From NCBI RefSeq assembly GCF_000337215.1, contig NZ_AOHZ01000011.1, forward strand, positions 1 through 64,000: a stretch of 64,000 bases of DNA, in the 5' to 3' direction. Shown here one piece after another: positions 7,826 through 16,641 of this stretch. This stretch comes from Natronolimnohabitans innermongolicus JCM 12255. Lineage in GTDB: Archaea > Halobacteriota > Halobacteria > Halobacteriales > Natrialbaceae. How positions within the stretch are numbered: the stretch's first letter is position 1; every line of letters begins with the position of its first letter. The notes under the pieces are model-generated. The model searched no databases, was not told where the DNA came from, and was given only the letters and a program-made list of their open reading frames with translations. The position numbers and the translations under genes are program-made.

Positions 7826-9184
7826 GTGACAAACATACTCAAACGAACGGCAGAACGATTGAGCGTCGGCGTCGAGAAGTACATGCCACACTCGTTCGTT
7901 TTCGCGATTATCCTCACGTTCATCGCGTGTGGGGCTGCACTCCTGTTGACGCCGACCGGCCCCGGTGACGTAGTCATCGAGTGGAACAACGAGTTCTGGG
8001 GCTTCCTCGAGTTCGCGATGCAACTCGTTATCATCATCGTGACGGGATACGGGATCGCTTCCGCGCCCGTGACGAGACGGGCGATCAATCGGTTGGTTCG
8101 CGTTCCGAACACGCCCCTGCAAGCGTATCTCTCGATCGCATTTTTCGGGTTCTTCGTTACCCTCGTCCACTGGGGACTTGGGCTGGTGACCGTGTCCCTC
8201 TATACGATCTTCCTGGGGAAAGAACGGGACGACGTCGATTTCGGGTTCTCGGTTGCGATGGCGTACGCCGCCGCGACGGTCGGTTCTGCCGGTTCAATCT
8301 CGCAGACGGCCCCGCTGTTGGTGAACACGCCGGGCCACTTCATGGAGGACCAGATCGGCCGAATACCACTCAACGAGACGATATTTAGTTTGTTCCACCT
8401 GTCGATCGTCTGGGGCGTATTTGTCGTCCTGCTCGTCATCATCTACTTCATTTACCCGACCCAGGAGAACACCGAACCGCTTCCCGATGCGAAAGTAGAC
8501 GAACTGCTCCCGGAATATCAGACGGATTTCGATTCGACGACGCTCGCGGGTCGCTTCAACGACTCCCGCGTCTTCAATCTCGGGATCGTCCTGCTCGGCG
8601 GTTCCATCTCCGTCTGGTTGATCGCCACCCAGGGCGCATTCGAGATGCTGGAACTCAATACGATGAACCTGATCTTCCTCACGATCGGGATCGCCCTGCA
8701 CGGGAACGTCGTTAGCTACGCTAAGGCGATAACTGACGGCGCGGAGCGCTGCGGGCAGGTGATCCTTCAGTTCCCGTTCTACGGCGGTATCCAGGGGATT
8801 TTGATCGGAACCGGGCTCACAGCGGTTCTCGTCGACTCCATAACCGCTGTCTCCTCGGCGGAGACGTTCCCCTTCTTCACCTGGCTGATGACGGGAATCG
8901 TCAACGTGTTCGTTCCGTCGGGCGGCGGCCAGTACATCGTCACCGCGGAAGTCATCCACCCCGTCGCCGAGAGCATGGGCGTCTCACACGCGGCCATCGT
9001 CTCGGCCTACACCGTCGGTGACGTCTGGACGAACCTGCTCAATCCGTTCTGGGCGCTGCCCGTTCTCGGGATCGTCGGCTTGCAGGTTCGCGACATCTGG
9101 GGATACGTGATCATGGTGTTGATCAGTTACGGGGTGATCGCCGGCAGTATCACACTGCTCTTCCCGCTACTCGGACTCGTCTGA
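7826..9184 (+). CDS. AtoE-family short-chain fatty acid transporter
   Basis: A 452-residue membrane protein with about ten to twelve hydrophobic helices, of the AtoE/short-chain fatty acid transporter family. The conserved segments VNVFVPSGGGQYIVTAEV, AYTVGDVWTNLLNPFWALP and the early RTAERLSVGVEKYMPHSFVF are characteristic. In bacteria the family imports acetoacetate and short-chain fatty acids. No acyl-CoA or ketone-body genes sit next to it, so the substrate is not fixed by context. A GTG start with a well-placed TATA-like element suggests a monocistronic leaderless transcript. It is convergent with the cupredoxin gene. Confidence 0.9.
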   Translation: MTNILKRTAERLSVGVEKYMPHSFVFAIILTFIACGAALLLTPTGPGDVVIEWNNEFWGFLEFAMQLVIIIVTGYGIASAPVTRRAINRLVRVPNTPLQAYLSIAFFGFFVTLVHWGLGLVTVSLYTIFLGKERDDVDFGFSVAMAYAAATVGSAGSISQTAPLLVNTPGHFMEDQIGRIPLNETIFSLFHLSIVWGVFVVLLVIIYFIYPTQENTEPLPDAKVDELLPEYQTDFDSTTLAGRFNDSRVFNLGIVLLGGSISVWLIATQGAFEMLELNTMNLIFLTIGIALHGNVVSYAKAITDGAERCGQVILQFPFYGGIQGILIGTGLTAVLVDSITAVSSAETFPFFTWLMTGIVNVFVPSGGGQYIVTAEVIHPVAESMGVSHAAIVSAYTVGDVWTNLLNPFWALPVLGIVGLQVRDIWGYVIMVLISYGVIAGSITLLFPLLGLV

Positions 9185-9189
9185 ACCCG

Positions 9190-9630
9190 TCACTCGGTGA
9201 CGACGACCGTTCCGATCATGCCGCCTTTGACGTGCGGTTCGCAGATGTAGAGATACTCGCCAGGGACCTCGAACGTGTGTTCGTACGTTTCGCGGGTTCC
9301 CAGTCGGCCGCCTCGGTACTCGTGCCAGGCGTCGATCGCGGTCTCTTCGTCCTCGTAGTCGCCGGAGGCGAAGTACTCCGCGTCGTCCGGAATGGAATTT
9401 TCGCGCGCCGTTACGGTGTGGTCAGCGCCGCTCGTATTCTTCCAGACGACCGTCTCACCGACACTCGCCTCGTACTCTTCGGGGATAAACTCGTTTCTGG
9501 TCATCCCGATGTCGCACTCGTCGCCGCTACACGGGTCGTCGTCCTCGAAAGCGCTTCGGACGGTCGAACAGCCCGCCAGTCCGGCGGAAATCGTGGTTCC
9601 GACGGCGGCGAGATAGACGCGCCGGTTCAT
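9190..9630 (-). CDS. Halocyanin-like cupredoxin lipoprotein
   Basis: A 146-residue blue-copper protein. The N-terminus carries a hydrophobic signal ending in a lipobox (SAGLAGC, Cys at about residue 20), so the mature protein is probably lipid-anchored outside the membrane. The cupredoxin copper ligands are visible: His in ADHTV near 77, then Cys, His and Met in ICEPHVKGGM near 132-140. It probably carries electrons in respiration or to a terminal oxidase. The ATG at 9630 follows the signal-peptide logic; longer in-frame extensions add nothing. It ends 5 bp after the transporter stop on the opposite strand. Confidence 0.9.
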   Translation of the reverse strand: MNRRVYLAAVGTTISAGLAGCSTVRSAFEDDDPCSGDECDIGMTRNEFIPEEYEASVGETVVWKNTSGADHTVTARENSIPDDAEYFASGDYEDEETAIDAWHEYRGGRLGTRETYEHTFEVPGEYLYICEPHVKGGMIGTVVVTE

Positions 9631-9813
9631 ACGGGCGGCTTGGGAGTATCCGGATATAACCGCCCCGGTTCGGTCTTCGAAAGTGAGAATCGTCCGCGAC
9701 CGCAGCGAACCGAACGGCACGCCGCGTACTGACGGCGCGCGAAACCGCGTCTCGGCGAACGCGTGTCGACGAAACGAAAACACGTAAGGTCACTCCCCGT
9801 CGACTCCGCGAGT

Positions 9814-10548
9814 ATGCTCCCCCGGTTCGTCGGCCGACTGGGAATCGCCGACGCGGTCACCATCGCCAACGCGTCGCTGGGGTTCGTCGCCGTCGTCACC
9901 GCGTTCGTCGATATCGAACTCGCCGCCCGACTCATCCTGCTGGCGGCGATCGCCGACGGCCTCGACGGGATCCTCGCCCGCCGATACGGCGGCACCGACG
10001 CTGGCCCCTATCTCGACTCGCTCGCCGACGTCGCCTCCTTTGCGATCGCCCCCGCGGTCCTCGCGTTCGTCGTCGTCACCGACGGCCCCAACGGTCTCGA
10101 GATCGGCTACGACGCCGTCACCGCCGAGTTGGTCCTCGTGACGGCCATTTGCGCGCTGTTCGTCGCGATGGCCGTCACGCGACTGGGCATGTACACGGCC
10201 TACGACGTCGAGGGCGATTACACCGAGGGAATACAGACGACGCTCGCGGCGACGATCCTCGGGGCGGCGATTCTCGCCGGCGAAACCAACCCGTGGCTCG
10301 TCCTCGCGATAACGGGCGCGTTCTGTTACCTGATGGTCTCGCGCATCGAGTATCCCGACTTGCTCGTCCGCGACGCCGGCATCATGGGGGTCGTCCACGC
10401 GCTCGCGATCCTGGTCCCCAACGTCGCCGGTCGAACCTTCCCGTACGCACTCCTGACGCTCGGGATCGCGTACATGCTTCTCAGCCCGTGGGTCTACTGG
10501 GGCGAACGCGAACGGCGCACAGATGCCGAAGCGCATGGAAACGCTTAG
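9814..10548 (+). CDS. pssA: Archaetidylserine synthase-like CDP-alcohol phosphatidyltransferase
   Basis: A 244-residue membrane enzyme with the CDP-alcohol phosphotransferase motif in ADGLDGILARRYGGTD, continuing to PYLDSLAD (residues about 47-70). The Asp residues bind metal and the CDP-lipid. Seven or eight transmembrane helices follow. The length and the motif close to the N-terminus match archaeal CDP-archaeol:serine synthases, which make archaetidylserine. The ATG at 9814 was chosen over an upstream start that adds a non-conserved basic extension. No decarboxylase gene is adjacent, so serine specificity rests on family resemblance. Confidence 0.82.
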   Translation: MLPRFVGRLGIADAVTIANASLGFVAVVTAFVDIELAARLILLAAIADGLDGILARRYGGTDAGPYLDSLADVASFAIAPAVLAFVVVTDGPNGLEIGYDAVTAELVLVTAICALFVAMAVTRLGMYTAYDVEGDYTEGIQTTLAATILGAAILAGETNPWLVLAITGAFCYLMVSRIEYPDLLVRDAGIMGVVHALAILVPNVAGRTFPYALLTLGIAYMLLSPWVYWGERERRTDAEAHGNA

Positions 10549-10626
10549 GGCGCTCCTGAAACGACCGTTACGTATGAACACTGCCACGCGTCGGCGTTAT
10601 CTCCCGGTTCGAATCCAGGTGGTACC

Positions 10627-11982
10627 ATGAGCGATGACGAGGCAGCCGACAACGGTACAGAAGAGACGGCAGACGGCGAATCCGAACCCGAACCCGTCGA
10701 TCTCGAGGCCATTCGCGAGGCCCTCGCGGAGTTCGAGGGCGACGTCGACTCCCTCGAGTCGGATCTCGAGGCGGCCGAAACCGAGGACGATCTGGACGTC
10801 GTCGAGGAAGATATCGCGGCCGTCCGCGACGACCTCGAGACGATCGAGATTCCGGAGCCGCCGGAGCCCGACGAGGACGAGGAAGAAGACGACGAGGAAG
10901 ACCAGATCACGCCCGAAGAAGAGCTTCAGGAGCGCTCCGACGAGATCGAGTCCGACCTCGACGACCTCGAGTCCGACCTCGAGGACCAGCGCGGACCCTA
11001 CGGCGAGGACGTCGTCAGCGAACTCAACGGCGCCAGCGGAACGATCACCGGCACCCGCTGGACCGAGGAGGGTCGCGCCGAACTGATCGAGGTCGTCGAC
11101 GACTTCCTCGACGACCTGAACGACCTGCTCGGAACGTCGGTCACGCTGAGCAACCAGGGCGAGGACGTGCCCGACCAACTCGACGCAACCCTCGACTCGG
11201 CCGTCGACGCCGTCGAGGACGCCGACCTCGACGCCGACGACGACGCCGAGACGATCGCCGGCCTGCTCGAGGCCGCCGACGACCTCGAGTCCGGGATCGA
11301 CGACTCGACGGAGTGGACGGATCTCGAGATCCGCGAACAGCTCCGCCGCGAGGGCTACTACGACGTCCTCGATCACGTCAAGGACTTCCCGCCGGAGTGG
11401 CACGCGCTGAAGGTCCACGAGAAACGCGGCAACGTCGACATGATCTTGCTCGCACTCGAGACGTTCGACTCCGACTACATGGAAGAACACTGTATGGAGG
11501 CCCTCCAGCGAATGGGGCCGGAGGAGGCCACCGACGCGATGCTCCAGAAGGCAAACCGCCGCGACCAGGCCGCGATGCGCGTCCTCGGAACGATCGGCGT
11601 CGAAGACGAGGAGGTCGTCGAGACGCTCGTCGACTACGTCGACACGAACCCCGACCTCCAGAAGCCGGCGTTTCGAGCGCTCGGCGAGATCGGCGCCGAG
11701 GAGGCCGTCGAACCGCTCGCCCAGCAGTTGGTCGACGACACCGCAGACGTCCGAAGCTGGGCCGCACGCGCGCTCGGCCTGATCGGCGACACTCGCGCGA
11801 TCGACCCGCTCGCGGACGTGCTGGCCGACGACGAGGTCGACCGCGTCCGCGCCAGCGCCGCGTGGGCGCTCAACCAGATCGGCACCGAAGACGCCCTCGA
11901 GATCGTCGCCGAGTACGCCGACGACCGCGCCTACCTCGTCCAGACCGAAGCCGAGAAGGCGACGATCGAGCCCGCAGCCTAA
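10627..11982 (+). CDS. HEAT-repeat protein with acidic coiled-coil N-terminus
   Basis: A 451-residue cytosolic protein. Residues 1-25 are acidic and disordered, about 25-230 are charged and helical with heptad-like spacing and an extreme Asp/Glu run near 80-95. Residues about 240-450 consist of HEAT/PBS-lyase-type repeats, for example AFRALGEIGAEEAVEPLAQQ and AARALGLIGDTRAIDPLADV. The repeats form a curved scaffold for protein binding. Such proteins are widespread in haloarchaea without a known partner. The ATG at 10627 follows immediately after a tRNA-3-prime-like sequence. No operon partner is evident. Confidence 0.8.
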   Translation: MSDDEAADNGTEETADGESEPEPVDLEAIREALAEFEGDVDSLESDLEAAETEDDLDVVEEDIAAVRDDLETIEIPEPPEPDEDEEEDDEEDQITPEEELQERSDEIESDLDDLESDLEDQRGPYGEDVVSELNGASGTITGTRWTEEGRAELIEVVDDFLDDLNDLLGTSVTLSNQGEDVPDQLDATLDSAVDAVEDADLDADDDAETIAGLLEAADDLESGIDDSTEWTDLEIREQLRREGYYDVLDHVKDFPPEWHALKVHEKRGNVDMILLALETFDSDYMEEHCMEALQRMGPEEATDAMLQKANRRDQAAMRVLGTIGVEDEEVVETLVDYVDTNPDLQKPAFRALGEIGAEEAVEPLAQQLVDDTADVRSWAARALGLIGDTRAIDPLADVLADDEVDRVRASAAWALNQIGTEDALEIVAEYADDRAYLVQTEAEKATIEPAA

Positions 11983-12106
11983 GGTTCTCGACGGCCCCGC
12001 TCGCCCGCCCGCTTCTGTACTCGCAATCGCGTTTTCGCTACTCACCAGCATCGACCACGCGGTTTCGGCCGAGGGTTTACATACCAGTACGCGGCCAGAC
12101 GGACCG

Positions 12107-13948
12107 ATGGATCAGCGGCTGTCCGTCGGCCTCGCGCTCGTCGTGCTCGCCGTCCTCGCGGGCGGAACGGCAGCACCCAGCGCCGAGTCCCTGTCTCCCG
12201 ACGCGGCCGACTCGAGCGACGCGCCCGTCGATCCACCGCCGCTCGAGTCGGCACCGACCTGTCCCGTCGAGACGGTCGGCTCGGCGACCGCGGCCGACGA
12301 GAACGAAACGGCATCGCCGACGACCGCGTCGGACGTGCGAAACGACCCTGCGCCGGCGCCACGGATCGTCGAGCTGTACCCGAATCCGACGACCGATGGC
12401 AACGTCGGCGAGTACCTCGTCCTCGAGACGCCACCCGAGACCACCCTCGAAAACTGGACGGTAACCGACGGCCACACGACCGCGGCGTTGCCGAACGAGA
12501 CCGTCTCGGGCCGACTCGCGTTGAGTCTGGATCCGGACGTCACCGCCGACCTGACCGACGATCCCGTCTCCGTACTCGAGGGACACCTGCGACTCGCCGC
12601 CGACGGCGACACCCTCGAACTTCGAAACGGCTCGACGACGGTCGATACGGTTACCTACGATCGTGCGCCGCAGGCCGAACGCTGGTACCGAACCGAAGCC
12701 GACGACAGAGCCGTCGATCCCGACAGCGCACCCGTCCGGGGCGACTGGCACCCCCGCGGCGCAACGTGTCTCCCCGTTTCGAACGTCGACGTCGACGAGG
12801 CGACGGCGTTCGTCCTCCCCGACAGCCCCGACGTTCCCCGAGAAACGATCCGCGAGGCCGACGACCGACTCCTGCTCGCGGGGTATACGATCACGTCCGA
12901 CGCGATCGCCGACGACCTCGTCGCGGCTGCCGATCGGGGCGTCGACGTCAGGGTCCTCCTCGAGTCGGGGCCCGTCGGCGGGACGCCCGCGGCGACCGAA
13001 GACGTACTCGACGCGCTCGCGGACGGCGGCGTCGACGTCCGCGCGATCGGTGGAGAGGGGTCCCGGTATCGGTACCACCACCCGAAGTACGCCGTCGCCG
13101 ACGACGCGGCGTTGATCACCAGCGAGAACTGGAAGCCCTCGGGCGTCGGCGGCGAATCGAGCCGCGGCTGGGGAGTCGTCCTCGAGGACGAGCGAGTCGC
13201 GAACGACCTGGGCGACGTGTTCGAAGCCGACTACGCGGGTCCCGACACCCACTCGAGCGAGTCCTTTCGAACGAATGCGACCTTCGTCGACGATAGCGAC
13301 GGACTCGAGACGCCACCGCCGTCGTTTTCGACCGAACACGAGTCGACCACGCTTCCCGTCGACGGCGTCGAACTTCTGCTCGCACCGGACAACGCCGAAC
13401 CTCGGCTGACTGACCTGCTCGCCGCCGCCGAGGACGAACTCCTCGTCAAACAGGCCAGCGTCGCGGACGACACCGCCGTCCTCGAGGAGACGCTCGAGGC
13501 CGCCCGTCGCGGCGTCGACGTCCGACTCCTGCTCGATTCGTCGTGGTACCACGACGACGAGAACGAGGCGCTGGCGCGGGATCTCGAGCGAATCGCGGAC
13601 GACGAATCGCTGTCGCTTGCGGTTCGTCTCGTCGACGACACCGATCGCTTCGAGAAGATCCACGCCAAGGGCGCGGTGATCGACGGCGAGGTCGCCGTCG
13701 TCGGCAGCGCCAACTGGAACGATAACGCCTTCGAGAACAATCGCGAGGTGCTCGTTGCGCTGTACGGAACCGAGATCGCAGCCTACTACGCGGCCGTCTT
13801 CGAGGCCGACTGGACGGGCGACGACGATCGGTGGACGCTTCCGTTCGGACTCAGTGCAACCGTCGTCGTCGCACTGGCACTCGCCGCTGTCGTCGGTCGA
13901 CGCTACGTGCGGTTCGGCGACCCTACTCCCGCTGAACGCGACCGATAG
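12107..13948 (+). CDS. Secreted phospholipase-D-fold protein with lamin-tail domain
   Basis: A 613-residue exported protein. Residues 1-25 form a signal peptide. A lamin-tail-like domain follows (APRIVELYPNPTTDGNVGEY near 85), then two phospholipase D catalytic motifs: HPKYAVAD near 327 and HAKGAVID near 519, each H-x-K-x4-D with following SxNW segments. A C-terminal membrane helix (about 585-605) with a basic end anchors it. Two HKD motifs in one chain make a complete active site; substrates could be phospholipid or extracellular DNA. The combination of a lamin-tail domain with a PLD domain is known for archaeal and bacterial surface nucleases, so a nuclease is the more likely role. Confidence 0.85.
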   Translation: MDQRLSVGLALVVLAVLAGGTAAPSAESLSPDAADSSDAPVDPPPLESAPTCPVETVGSATAADENETASPTTASDVRNDPAPAPRIVELYPNPTTDGNVGEYLVLETPPETTLENWTVTDGHTTAALPNETVSGRLALSLDPDVTADLTDDPVSVLEGHLRLAADGDTLELRNGSTTVDTVTYDRAPQAERWYRTEADDRAVDPDSAPVRGDWHPRGATCLPVSNVDVDEATAFVLPDSPDVPRETIREADDRLLLAGYTITSDAIADDLVAAADRGVDVRVLLESGPVGGTPAATEDVLDALADGGVDVRAIGGEGSRYRYHHPKYAVADDAALITSENWKPSGVGGESSRGWGVVLEDERVANDLGDVFEADYAGPDTHSSESFRTNATFVDDSDGLETPPPSFSTEHESTTLPVDGVELLLAPDNAEPRLTDLLAAAEDELLVKQASVADDTAVLEETLEAARRGVDVRLLLDSSWYHDDENEALARDLERIADDESLSLAVRLVDDTDRFEKIHAKGAVIDGEVAVVGSANWNDNAFENNREVLVALYGTEIAAYYAAVFEADWTGDDDRWTLPFGLSATVVVALALAAVVGRRYVRFGDPTPAERDR

Positions 13949-13994
13949 CAACGCGAGACGAAGAGTGGTGGTCGAGTGACTCCCACGCCGACGC

Positions 13995-14429
13995 CTACTT
14001 CACACAGCCGTCCGCACCGGCCTCGAGTCGCTCGCAGTAATCTCGCTCGGGATCGAAACAGTCGGGACACTCGCTCGGTCGGTCGATGATCGTATCGAGG
14101 CGTTCGGCGACCGTGTCGTCGATGACGCTTTCCAGGGCGCGGGCCTCGTCGCGGAACTCCTCGACCTCGAGGACGTTTGCAAGGAAGCGCTCGATGATAC
14201 AGTACGTCTGGAGCGCGTTGTGGGCCCGCTCGAGTCCCTCGTCGGTCAGGCTCGCACCCTTGTACTTCTCGTGTTCGACGAGGTCGCGGTCCTCGAGTTT
14301 CCCAATCATCTCGTTGACGCTCGCCGGGCTGACCTCGAGTAAGTCCGCGAGCGTGCCGGTCGATGCGGGGCCCTCTTCGATCCGCTGTGCGAGATAGATC
14401 GCCTTGAGATACTGGTCTGCCGTATTCAT
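13995..14429 (-). CDS. sirR: DtxR/SirR-family metal-dependent regulator
   Basis: A 144-residue DtxR-type repressor. The N-terminal winged helix (YLKAIYLAQRIEEGPASTGT, then LLEVSPASVNEMIGKLEDR) is followed by a dimerisation and metal-binding domain with CIIERFL near 78 and a Cys-rich C-terminus (CPDCF, YCERL, GCVK). The SH3-like third domain of bacterial DtxR is missing, as in the MntR/SirR group. It probably senses Fe(II) or Mn(II) and represses metal uptake. The adjacent ferritin-like gene, upstream in the same direction, supports an iron role. ATG at 14429 chosen from the conserved start. Confidence 0.88.
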   Translation of the reverse strand: MNTADQYLKAIYLAQRIEEGPASTGTLADLLEVSPASVNEMIGKLEDRDLVEHEKYKGASLTDEGLERAHNALQTYCIIERFLANVLEVEEFRDEARALESVIDDTVAERLDTIIDRPSECPDCFDPERDYCERLEAGADGCVK

Positions 14430-14589
14430 CGCGTCCCTCCGTCGGTGTCTGCCGCCGGCGCGGCGGTCGTCGGTAGTGGCTGTGCGCCTCGCGATCGGCG
14501 TCGAAACCGGGATCGACTCGGACCGCGACTCTCGACTCGAGTTCGAGTCCGGCGTCGACACCGGCGTTCCGTGGTCGCACTCGCCCCGG

Positions 14590-15084
14590 TCATGTGCTGT
14601 GTTCCATGAGCTCGGTCACCTCTTCGGCGCCCTCTCGTTCTTCCGCGCGAATCTCGTACAGCGTCTCGAGCAACCGATCGCGGTCGACGGCGAACTCACC
14701 CTCCGACGCTTCGATTGCGTCGATGAGGTCGTCGTAGAACTTGTAGGCCGTCTCTTCGTTCGCCAGTTGGTCGTAGAGCACGCCGTCGGTGTCCTCCGGC
14801 GGACCGTACCGGGCGTCGACTAACGCGTTGATCTCCTCGTAGGGGACCGTCTCGGCGTCGAGATCGTCGATCAGCGCCTCGAGTCGCTCGCGGTGGTCGG
14901 CCGATTCGGCGGCGGCCTCCTCGAGCAACTCACGTACCTCCTCGTCGAGCGCCGCCTGTTCGGACGGCGGCAGCGAGTCGAGGTGGTGGGCGGCGCGTGA
15001 CTCCACGACCTCCTCCAGCACGACGCCGATCTGGAGCAGTCGTGCCAGCTGGTGGTCGTTCGAGACGCGCTGTCCCAGACTCAT
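14590..15084 (-). CDS. Ferritin-like (rubrerythrin-fold) protein
   Basis: A 164-residue all-helical acidic protein. Four helices carry the residues expected of a ferritin-like diiron site: EEVVESRAAHH near 25, EEAAAESADHRERLE near 55 (an E-x2-H pair), NEETAYKFYDDL near 108 and YEIRAEEREGAEEV near 148. The family is widespread in haloarchaea; a role in iron storage or peroxide handling is inferred from the fold. It precedes sirR by about 160 bp in the same direction, consistent with iron control. Some metal ligands are less certain than in classical rubrerythrin, so activity is not assured. Confidence 0.65.
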   Translation of the reverse strand: MSLGQRVSNDHQLARLLQIGVVLEEVVESRAAHHLDSLPPSEQAALDEEVRELLEEAAAESADHRERLEALIDDLDAETVPYEEINALVDARYGPPEDTDGVLYDQLANEETAYKFYDDLIDAIEASEGEFAVDRDRLLETLYEIRAEEREGAEEVTELMEHST

Positions 15085-15433
15085 ACCACGCCGTCCGGGC
15101 CGCTGATACTTAACGCTCCCTACTCGTGTCCACGTACCTTTTTTCCGCTCGGGTTCGCTCGCTTTGCTCGCTCACCGCTCTCTGCTCACGGGAGCATCGC
15201 TCCCGTTCGCACGGCTCGCGGGACTGAAGGTCCCGCGCTGGCGCAAAAAATCTACGGTAAAAAAGGCCGACGGATCGGCCGTCGGCCTCACCGTCGGTGA
15301 CCCTCGCTCGCTGCGCTCGCTCGGATGCTCGACGTGCTCTCTACACCGCCCGCGCTGGAGGCGATTTTCACGGACTTTGGGCACGGAACGAAACCGTAAG
15401 ACAATCTGCTTGACGGTTCGGTCTCGAAAGACG
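15085..15433. other. Hairpin-rich intergenic region
   Basis: No gene is visible in this 349-bp region. Three stem-loops stand close together: ACGGGAGC/GCTCCCGT near 15187-15206, GCGGGAC/GTCCCGC near 15218-15237, and the strongest, AGGCCGACGG/CCGTCGGCCT near 15265-15289. A T-run at about 15138 and an A-run before the third hairpin flank them. The third stem could act as a terminator for either convergent or divergent transcripts, but the series looks like repeated intergenic structure rather than one terminator. Confidence 0.55.
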
Positions 15434-16471
15434 CTAGCCGTGATATCGCCAGACGCGGGTCCCTTCGCCGCCGTCGACGGCGTCGACCTGCTTGAGTCCC
15501 TCCTTGAGACACCCCCACCAGCCGTCGGCCGTCTCGTAGCCCGCCGGACATTCCGCGTAGAGCGCGTCGACGAAATCCGAGCGCCGCGCCCGGCCCTCGT
15601 CTCGGAGGAAGGCGAGCGCGCGGCCGACGGCGCGGCGACGGTTCTCGAGCGTCTCCGCGGATCGACCCGGAACGGAGAGCGCATCGAGGTCGGCGATATC
15701 CTCGCCAGGTCTGACGCCGGCGCCGGCCAGTCGCGTCGACGAGGTGTACTCGAGACCGGTTTGAACGTCCCGATCGAGGCGTTTTCGCGTCGTCGCGACC
15801 GCGCGTCGGGAGAGTTCGTCGAGGCGTTCGGACTCGACGGTTCCGAGAACGCCGGCGTCCTCGTGGACGGGGTCCTCCCGGATGCGGGCGACGCGTTCCG
15901 GCGTGATCGAGCCTGTCGACGGCGGTTTCGTTCCGCCGTCGTCGCTCGTCTCCGCCTGCTCCGGTTTCGTCGCTTCTGCCGCCTTCGTCACGCCGTCGGC
16001 GCTCTGTCGCGCTCCCGTAGCCGGCTCGTCGGGCCGGATTCGGGAGTCGGGTCCCTGCCGAACCGTCCGTGGCGCGCCGCGTACCTCGAGGCGGGAGTCG
16101 CGATCGTCCGGGGCCGTCTCGTCGGTCGGTTCGCGGGCCGTCCGCTCGTCGCTCGAGGCGTCGTTTGGCTCCGGCGACGGGTGCTCCGCCACCGGCTCGC
16201 CGTTCGTCGTCGATGCCTCCGTTCCATCGTCCTCGAGCGCCGCGACGAGCGACGACACTCGCTCCTCGAGTCGGGCGATGCGCTCGCCGTGGTCGGCCAG
16301 CACTCGATCCTGCGTCGCCTCGCGGTCGGGCTCGCGCTCGGCCTCGATCGAGCCGCGGTTCGCAACGATCCACCGGACGTACGCCCCGCGACTCTCGAAA
16401 CCGAACAGTTCCCGCTCGGCCTCGAGCGCGTCGACGGTTTCGTCCTCGAGTTCGATGGAGAGAGCCCGCAT
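15434..16471 (-). CDS. Haloarchaeal protein, RHH-like N-terminus and winged-helix-like C-terminus
   Basis: A 345-residue protein of unknown function. Residues 1-45 (MRALSIELEDETVDALEAER and the following helix) resemble a ribbon-helix-helix DNA-binding start, then a short coiled coil (HGERIARLEERVSSLVAAL). A disordered acidic linker of about 130 residues follows. The C-terminal ~120 residues (RRAVGRALAFLRDEGRARRS, then the WWGCLKEGLKQV segment) look like a winged helix. The arrangement suggests a DNA-associated protein. It lies between the hairpin region and the suf operon and is transcribed in the same direction as suf, 170 bp downstream of sufD. Confidence 0.6.
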   Translation of the reverse strand: MRALSIELEDETVDALEAERELFGFESRGAYVRWIVANRGSIEAEREPDREATQDRVLADHGERIARLEERVSSLVAALEDDGTEASTTNGEPVAEHPSPEPNDASSDERTAREPTDETAPDDRDSRLEVRGAPRTVRQGPDSRIRPDEPATGARQSADGVTKAAEATKPEQAETSDDGGTKPPSTGSITPERVARIREDPVHEDAGVLGTVESERLDELSRRAVATTRKRLDRDVQTGLEYTSSTRLAGAGVRPGEDIADLDALSVPGRSAETLENRRRAVGRALAFLRDEGRARRSDFVDALYAECPAGYETADGWWGCLKEGLKQVDAVDGGEGTRVWRYHG

Positions 16472-16641
16472 AGTCTGTCGTTTCCCGGTACCAGATCATG
16501 GTATAAAAGTCGTCGTCAGACGCGTCGCCGGCCGTCGCCGCGGCTCGGTCGGGACTCTCGACTTCGACTCTCGACGTGAATACGATGCGAGAGCAATCGA
16601 CGGCGAAAAATCGAACCCGAAACCGAACGGGAGCGTCGGCG

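Noticed and set aside
10597-12051. 484-codon minus-strand frame opposite the HEAT-repeat gene
   Set aside because: Val/Asp/Leu-rich mirror of an acidic gene; no motif and no start context.
12077-13951. 624-codon minus-strand frame opposite the PLD-type gene
   Set aside because: Mirror frame; the plus strand has both HKD motifs and a signal peptide.
15130-15330. CRISPR array
   Set aside because: The repeated elements are palindromic hairpins of different sequence, without regular repeats and spacers; no cas genes are present.
15164-16579. 471-codon plus-strand frame over the hairpin region and the 345-residue gene
   Set aside because: It runs through hairpins and the Arg-rich mirror of a better-supported gene.
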